17,939 bases of DNA from IDS-8 sp964424805 (lineage in GTDB: Bacteria > Pseudomonadota > Gammaproteobacteria > Steroidobacterales > Woeseiaceae). The translations under genes and the position numbers were made by a program. Below are positions 14,395-17,939 of this stretch, piece after piece. Positions within the stretch are counted from its first letter, which is position 1, and each line of letters starts with the position of its first letter. The stretch is taken from positions 1-17,939 of the forward strand of contig CAYRKH010000061.1 of assembly GCA_964424805.1 (NCBI GenBank), in the 5' to 3' direction. The notes below the pieces were generated by a model. That model saw only the letters and a list, made by a program, of their open reading frames with translations, was not told the origin of the DNA and made no database searches.

Positions 14395-15270
14395 TTACCC
14401 GGCGTTCTCCGCTTCCGGTTTGACGAACTTGATGGTGAAGCGGTCCGACTCGCCTATTTCGAGGTACTTCTCGCGGTCCTCGTCGCCGCGCGTGAGGGTC
14501 GGCGGCAACGTCCAGACGCCGCTCGGGTGGTCGTGCGTGTCTTTCGGGTTACGGTTGACGTCGGAACTGCCGGCGTAGCGGAACCCGACCGACTCGGCAA
14601 TCTCGATGGTCCGCTCCGGCGACACGTAGCCGCTGTCGATGCGGCTCTCCCAGGTGTCGGGGTCGGGCCAGCGGTGGTCGACGACGCCGAGCACCCCGCC
14701 CGGCTTGAGCGCGTCGTACATGGCCTGGAAGCCCAGCGTAACGGTGTCGTAGGGCGCATCGCTGCCGTACCAGTTGTGCACGTTGCGGAACGTGACCACG
14801 AGATCCGCCGTGCCGCGAGGTGCCACTTCGAGCTCGTGCGGGAAGGCGAGCGTGGTCACCGTCACCGCGTCGTAGACCTCCGGGGCCGCACCGATCTTGG
14901 TGAGGAACGAGCCGAGGCTGCGGCGGGAATAGGCGCCGTTGTTCATGCCGCCGTGCGCGGCATACAGCTTGCCGTTCTCCTTCAGCGCCGGCGCGAGGAT
15001 CTCGGTGTACCAGCCGCCGCTGCCGGGCAGCATCTCCACGACGGTCATGTCCGGCCGGAAACCGAAGAACAGCAACGTCTCTTTAGGGTGCCGGTAGCGA
15101 TCGCGCGCCCGGTTAGCGTCGCTGCGGTGCTCTCCCGCGATCGCGGCGTCCAGGGCGGCGGCGGCTTCGTTGCCTTGCCGGGCATTTGCCGCATTCGGCG
15201 GGAGGAGCGCCGTGATCACCACGACACTCGCGGCGAGTGTCACGATTCGCATGCTGGATTCTCTGAACAT
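14395..15270 (-). CDS. Exported COG4798-type methyltransferase-like protein
   Basis: A 291-residue protein, start taken as ATG 15270 with GAGG nine bases upstream; ATG 15252 (MRIVTLAAS) is an alternative. Either gives a signal peptide (MRIVTLAASVVVITALLPPNAANA). The frame continues far upstream, but that part is antisense to the FAD oxidoreductase gene. The body matches predicted methyltransferases of the COG4798 type: RYRHPKETLLFFGFRP (58-73), SAM motif I VVEMLPGSGGWYTEIL (77-92), DLVVTFRNVHNWYG, ALKPGGVLGVVDHRWPDP (motif with post-II region) and a C-terminal DRFTIKFVKP. The substrate is unknown. Export of a SAM-dependent fold is odd because SAM is cytoplasmic. It is divergent from the FAD oxidoreductase and precedes the small lipoprotein. 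Confidence 0.88.
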   Translation of the reverse strand: MFRESSMRIVTLAASVVVITALLPPNAANARQGNEAAAALDAAIAGEHRSDANRARDRYRHPKETLLFFGFRPDMTVVEMLPGSGGWYTEILAPALKENGKLYAAHGGMNNGAYSRRSLGSFLTKIGAAPEVYDAVTVTTLAFPHELEVAPRGTADLVVTFRNVHNWYGSDAPYDTVTLGFQAMYDALKPGGVLGVVDHRWPDPDTWESRIDSGYVSPERTIEIAESVGFRYAGSSDVNRNPKDTHDHPSGVWTLPPTLTRGDEDREKYLEIGESDRFTIKFVKPEAENAG

Positions 15271-15348
15271 GGAGCTGGACCTCGCGGGTATAATTCTTCG
15301 TTTGCGAAGGCGCATTAGACTAACTACACGCGCCCGGGTCAATTTCCC

Positions 15349-16707
15349 GTGAACACCAATATCGAAAAAAATACGGTCTCGCAGACCTGGACCCGGCCCC
15401 TGGCGCCGCCCGGGCAATGCCCCGCGGCCGCGGACGTCGTGATCATCGGGGGCGGTATCGTCGGGGTTTCCACCGCGTGGTTCCTCGCCCGGCGGGGCAT
15501 CAGCGTCGTGCTGTGCGAGAAAGGCCACGTCGCCGGCGAGCAGTCCGGACGCAACTGGGGCTGGGTCCGGCAGCAGGGCCGCGACCTCCGCGAGCTGCCG
15601 ATGATGATCGAGAGCATGCGCATCTGGCGCGGCCTCGAAGAAGCGATCGGTGAAGAAGTCGGCTTCACGGAGGGAGGCTGCCTGTTCATGGCCGGGACGG
15701 AGGCCGAGCTCGAAGCCTACGGCGCCTGGATCGATACCAGCAAGCCGTTCGGGCTGGACACCCGCATCATCAGGGGAGCGGAGCTCGATGCGCAGGTCCC
15801 CGGCGCATCGTCCCGCTGGGCCGGCGCCCTCTACACCGCCGGCGACGGCCGTGCCGAGCCGCACAAGGCCGCGCCGGCGATCGCCCGCGCGGCGGCGCGT
15901 GCCGGCGCGACGATCCTGACCGCGTGCGCGGTGCGCGGCGTCGAGACGGCGGGAGGCAGGCTTTCGGGCGTGGTGACCGAGCACGGCACGATCAGGACAT
16001 CGACCGCGCTGTGCGCGGCGGGCGCGTGGACGTCATTGTTCTGCCGTTCGCTCGGCATCCGGGTGCCGCAGCTCCGGGTGCAGGGCAACGTCGTGCGCAC
16101 GGCGCCCGCTCCCAACGTACTCAACGGCAATCTCTACGACGAGAAACTCGGCATCCGCCGGCGCCAGGACGGCGGCTACACCGTGGCGCACGGTTCGATC
16201 CTCCTGCACCCGATCACGCCGTCGACGTTGCGATACGCCTTCAAGTTCCTGCCGGCCCTGAGGCTGGAATGGAAGAACCTGCGGCTGAGGTTCGGGCGCG
16301 AGTTCGTGGACGAGCTGAAGCTGCCGTCGCGATGGTCGCTGGACGCGGAGTCCCCGTTCGAAAAACAGCGGGTGCTCAACCCGCGGCCGAGCCCGTGGGT
16401 CGTGCGCAGGATCCGGGCGAGCATCGACGAGACGTTCCCGCAGCTTAAGGATACGGCGATAGTGGAAACCTGGGCCGGCATGGTGGAAACGACGCCGGAC
16501 GTCGTGCCGGTGATCGGGGAGGCGGCGCGCCTGCCCGGCTTCTACATCGCCACCGGGTTCAGCGGCCACGGTTTTGGACTCGGCCCGGGCGCGGGCTACG
16601 CGATCGCCGGCATGCTGGGCGGCCACGACACCGGCATCGACCTCTCGCCGTTCAAGCTGCAGCGCTTTTTCGACGGCTCGCCGATCCGCCCGCAAACGAC
16701 GGTCTGA
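15349..16707 (+). CDS. FAD-dependent oxidoreductase (DAO family)
   Basis: A 452-residue protein starting at GTG 15349; no strong ribosome binding site is seen. The Rossmann FAD-binding motif VVIIGGGIVGVSTAWFLARR lies at residues 30-49, with Glu57 as the ribose-binding acid. SGRNWGWVRQQGRD (66-79) is a signature of one DAO subgroup related to D-amino acid dehydrogenase and glycine/sarcosine oxidases. Later blocks include TAGDGRAEPHKAA, CAAGAWT (second FAD contact), WAGMVETTPDVVPVIG and the C-terminal FSGHGFGLGPGAGYAIAGML. It probably oxidises the C-N bond of an amino acid or amine; the substrate is not predictable. It is cytoplasmic, with no signal peptide. It is monocistronic as far as can be seen, convergent with the nitronate monooxygenase gene (52 nt gap). 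Confidence 0.93.
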   Translation: MNTNIEKNTVSQTWTRPLAPPGQCPAAADVVIIGGGIVGVSTAWFLARRGISVVLCEKGHVAGEQSGRNWGWVRQQGRDLRELPMMIESMRIWRGLEEAIGEEVGFTEGGCLFMAGTEAELEAYGAWIDTSKPFGLDTRIIRGAELDAQVPGASSRWAGALYTAGDGRAEPHKAAPAIARAAARAGATILTACAVRGVETAGGRLSGVVTEHGTIRTSTALCAAGAWTSLFCRSLGIRVPQLRVQGNVVRTAPAPNVLNGNLYDEKLGIRRRQDGGYTVAHGSILLHPITPSTLRYAFKFLPALRLEWKNLRLRFGREFVDELKLPSRWSLDAESPFEKQRVLNPRPSPWVVRRIRASIDETFPQLKDTAIVETWAGMVETTPDVVPVIGEAARLPGFYIATGFSGHGFGLGPGAGYAIAGMLGGHDTGIDLSPFKLQRFFDGSPIRPQTTV

Positions 16708-16759
16708 GCCGCGCCTGCGAGCCTGACCCGGTCCCCGGAACGTCGTGCGGGAAGGCCGC

Positions 16760-17725
16760 TCAGGGCGAGCAGAGCTGCCGCCGTGCTCCTTCGTATTCCA
16801 GCGCCATGCGCTCCACGATCTCGCCGACGTCGGTAATGTCGTTGATCGCGCCGACGCCCTGCCCTGCGCTCCAGATATCGCGCCAGGCCTTGAGCTTTGA
16901 ACCGCCCGCTTTCGCGAAATCCATGCGGTTCTTGTCGCCTTCCGGCAGGTTGTCGGGATCCAGCCCGGCCTTCTCGATGCTGCCCCGGAGGTAACTGCCG
17001 TGCACGCCGCTGAACAGCGAGGTGTACACGATGTCCGCGGCGTGGCTGTCCACGACCATCTGCTTGTAGTCCGGCGGCGCGTTCGCTTCGGTAGAGGCGA
17101 TGAAACGGGTGCCGACATACGCGAGATCGGCGCCGATCGATAGCGCGGCCAGCACGTCATTGCCCTGGCTGATGGCCCCGGACAACACGATCGTGCCGTC
17201 GTAGAACGCGCGGATTTCCTTGACCAGCGCAAAAGGACTCAGGCGCCCGGCGTGCCCGCCCGCGCCCGCGCACACGGCAATGATGCCGTCCACGCCCTGC
17301 TCCAGCGCTTTCTCCGCGTGCCGCACGTTGATCACGTCGTGCAGCACGATGCCGCCGTAGGACTGCACGGCGGCGACTACCTCAGCCGGCGGGCGCAGGC
17401 TCGTAATGACGATCGGTACCCGGTGCTTTACGCAGGTCTCCAGGTCGCGCTCGAGCCGGTCGTTACTGTGGTGCACGATCTGGTTGACCGCGAACGGGGC
17501 AACCGGCAGGGACGGGTTCTCTTTCCGAAACCGCTCGAGCTCCGAGGTGATCCTCGACAGCCATTCGTCGAGCATCGACTCCGGTCGCGCGTTCAGGGCC
17601 GGGAACGAGCCGACGATGCCTGCCTTGCACTGGGCCAGCACCAGCTCAGGGCCGGAAACGATGAACATCGGGGCGCCGATGATGGGGAGGCGTAGGGACT
17701 GCTGTAGCAATGTTGGTAGGGGCAC
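16760..17725 (-). CDS. Nitronate monooxygenase-like FMN protein
   Basis: A 321-residue protein starting at GTG 17725, with GGAG seven bases upstream. It is a TIM-barrel FMN enzyme of the nitronate monooxygenase / 2-nitropropane dioxygenase family: PIIGAPMFIVSGPEL (14-28), AGIVGSFPALNARP (35-48), VCAGAGGHAGR (151-161) with the likely catalytic base His158, VLSGAISQGNDVLAALSIGADLAYVGTRF (180-208, FMN phosphate binding) and GQGVGAIND. Members oxidise alkyl nitronates or 3-nitropropionate, and some relatives are enoyl reductases (FabK), so the exact reaction is not certain. It is convergent with the FAD oxidoreductase. The last ~25 residues end the family-typical DVGEIVERMALEYEGA segment. Confidence 0.92.
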   Translation of the reverse strand: MPLPTLLQQSLRLPIIGAPMFIVSGPELVLAQCKAGIVGSFPALNARPESMLDEWLSRITSELERFRKENPSLPVAPFAVNQIVHHSNDRLERDLETCVKHRVPIVITSLRPPAEVVAAVQSYGGIVLHDVINVRHAEKALEQGVDGIIAVCAGAGGHAGRLSPFALVKEIRAFYDGTIVLSGAISQGNDVLAALSIGADLAYVGTRFIASTEANAPPDYKQMVVDSHAADIVYTSLFSGVHGSYLRGSIEKAGLDPDNLPEGDKNRMDFAKAGGSKLKAWRDIWSAGQGVGAINDITDVGEIVERMALEYEGARRQLCSP

Positions 17726-17786
17726 GCCGGGTCTCCGTGGGGGACGCGTCGGATGCTAGCACGGGTGGTGAAGGGCTTCGTGGGGC

Positions 17787-17875
17787 GGCTGCGTTTTCGA
17801 GGCTGGCAGGATCGGCGACCCTGCCAACCGCTCCGGAATTAGCTGGGAATCCAACTGCGCTGGGCTGCGTTTTCG
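17787..17875. repeat. Short direct repeat GGCTGCGTTTTCG
   Basis: The 13-nt word GGCTGCGTTTTCG occurs at 17787-17799 and 17863-17875 (76-nt period). Between them is an inverted repeat TGGCAGG/CCTGCCA (17804-17810 and 17820-17826). The region lies upstream of the leftward nitronate monooxygenase gene and carries no convincing open frame; its identity is unknown. Confidence 0.5.
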
Positions 17876-17939
17876 CGTTCTGCAGGGGTGGCCGGGGGGT
17901 GGTTGGGGGAATGGCTCCCTCGGGGCCCTTCGGGCCCTT

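Noticed and set aside
15296..15310. Inverted repeat CTTCG/CGAAG between the methyltransferase and the FAD oxidoreductase as an operator
   Set aside because: The five-base stem is too short to claim, and no regulator gene is adjacent.
13600..15318. Plus-strand frame of 572 codons
   Set aside because: It spans the REP pair and the antisense of two well-supported minus-strand genes; its length reflects high GC only.

Overview
The window is GC-rich bacterial chromosome, probably from a high-GC gammaproteobacterium. HtpX and FabH have the usual gammaproteobacterial form, most genes show high GC in third codon positions, and GTAG-type REP palindromes of the kind known from Pseudomonas and Xanthomonadales relatives are present. 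The exact order cannot be fixed from this sequence. Nearly all of positions 1278-17725 is chromosomal coding sequence. The first ~1.2 kb is gene-poor and looks like a scar, with tandem repeats that faintly resemble IS21-family ends.

Layout. 2-199: tail of a membrane-anchored protein. 200-1277: no convincing gene. 1278-1826 (+): small exported protein of an uncharacterised family. 1932-3209 (-): lipoprotein with a zinc metalloprotease HExxH motif. 3398-3754 (+): exported EF-hand protein. 3822-6041 (-): likely two-gene operon, a DUF411 copper-binding protein followed by an exported D-aminoacylase-like amidohydrolase. 6208-7089 (+): HtpX. 7090-7775: intergenic region with three REP copies and, on the minus strand, a CRP-like site placed as in a class II promoter, followed by one or two tiny ORFs.

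7776-12026 (-) is the most distinctive part: a cytochrome P450, an acyl-AMP ligase fused to an acyl carrier protein, and a FabH-type ketoacyl synthase. The first two overlap by ATGA and the third follows after 37 nt. Divergent from them are a DUF374 lysophospholipid-acyltransferase-like protein and a DUF3108 protein (12205-13705, +). Together they could activate a fatty acid on a carrier, oxidise it, extend it by one condensation and pass it to a membrane acceptor. The enzyme families are clear; the pathway and its product are inference.

13702-13801: a head-to-head REP pair in which each REP end supplies the TAG stop of the adjacent convergent gene. 13797-15270 (-): an exported COG4798-type methyltransferase followed by a small lipoprotein. 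15349-16707 (+): a DAO-family FAD oxidoreductase. 16760-17725 (-): a nitronate monooxygenase-like FMN enzyme. 17726-17939: non-coding as far as can be seen, with a short direct repeat and a hairpin.
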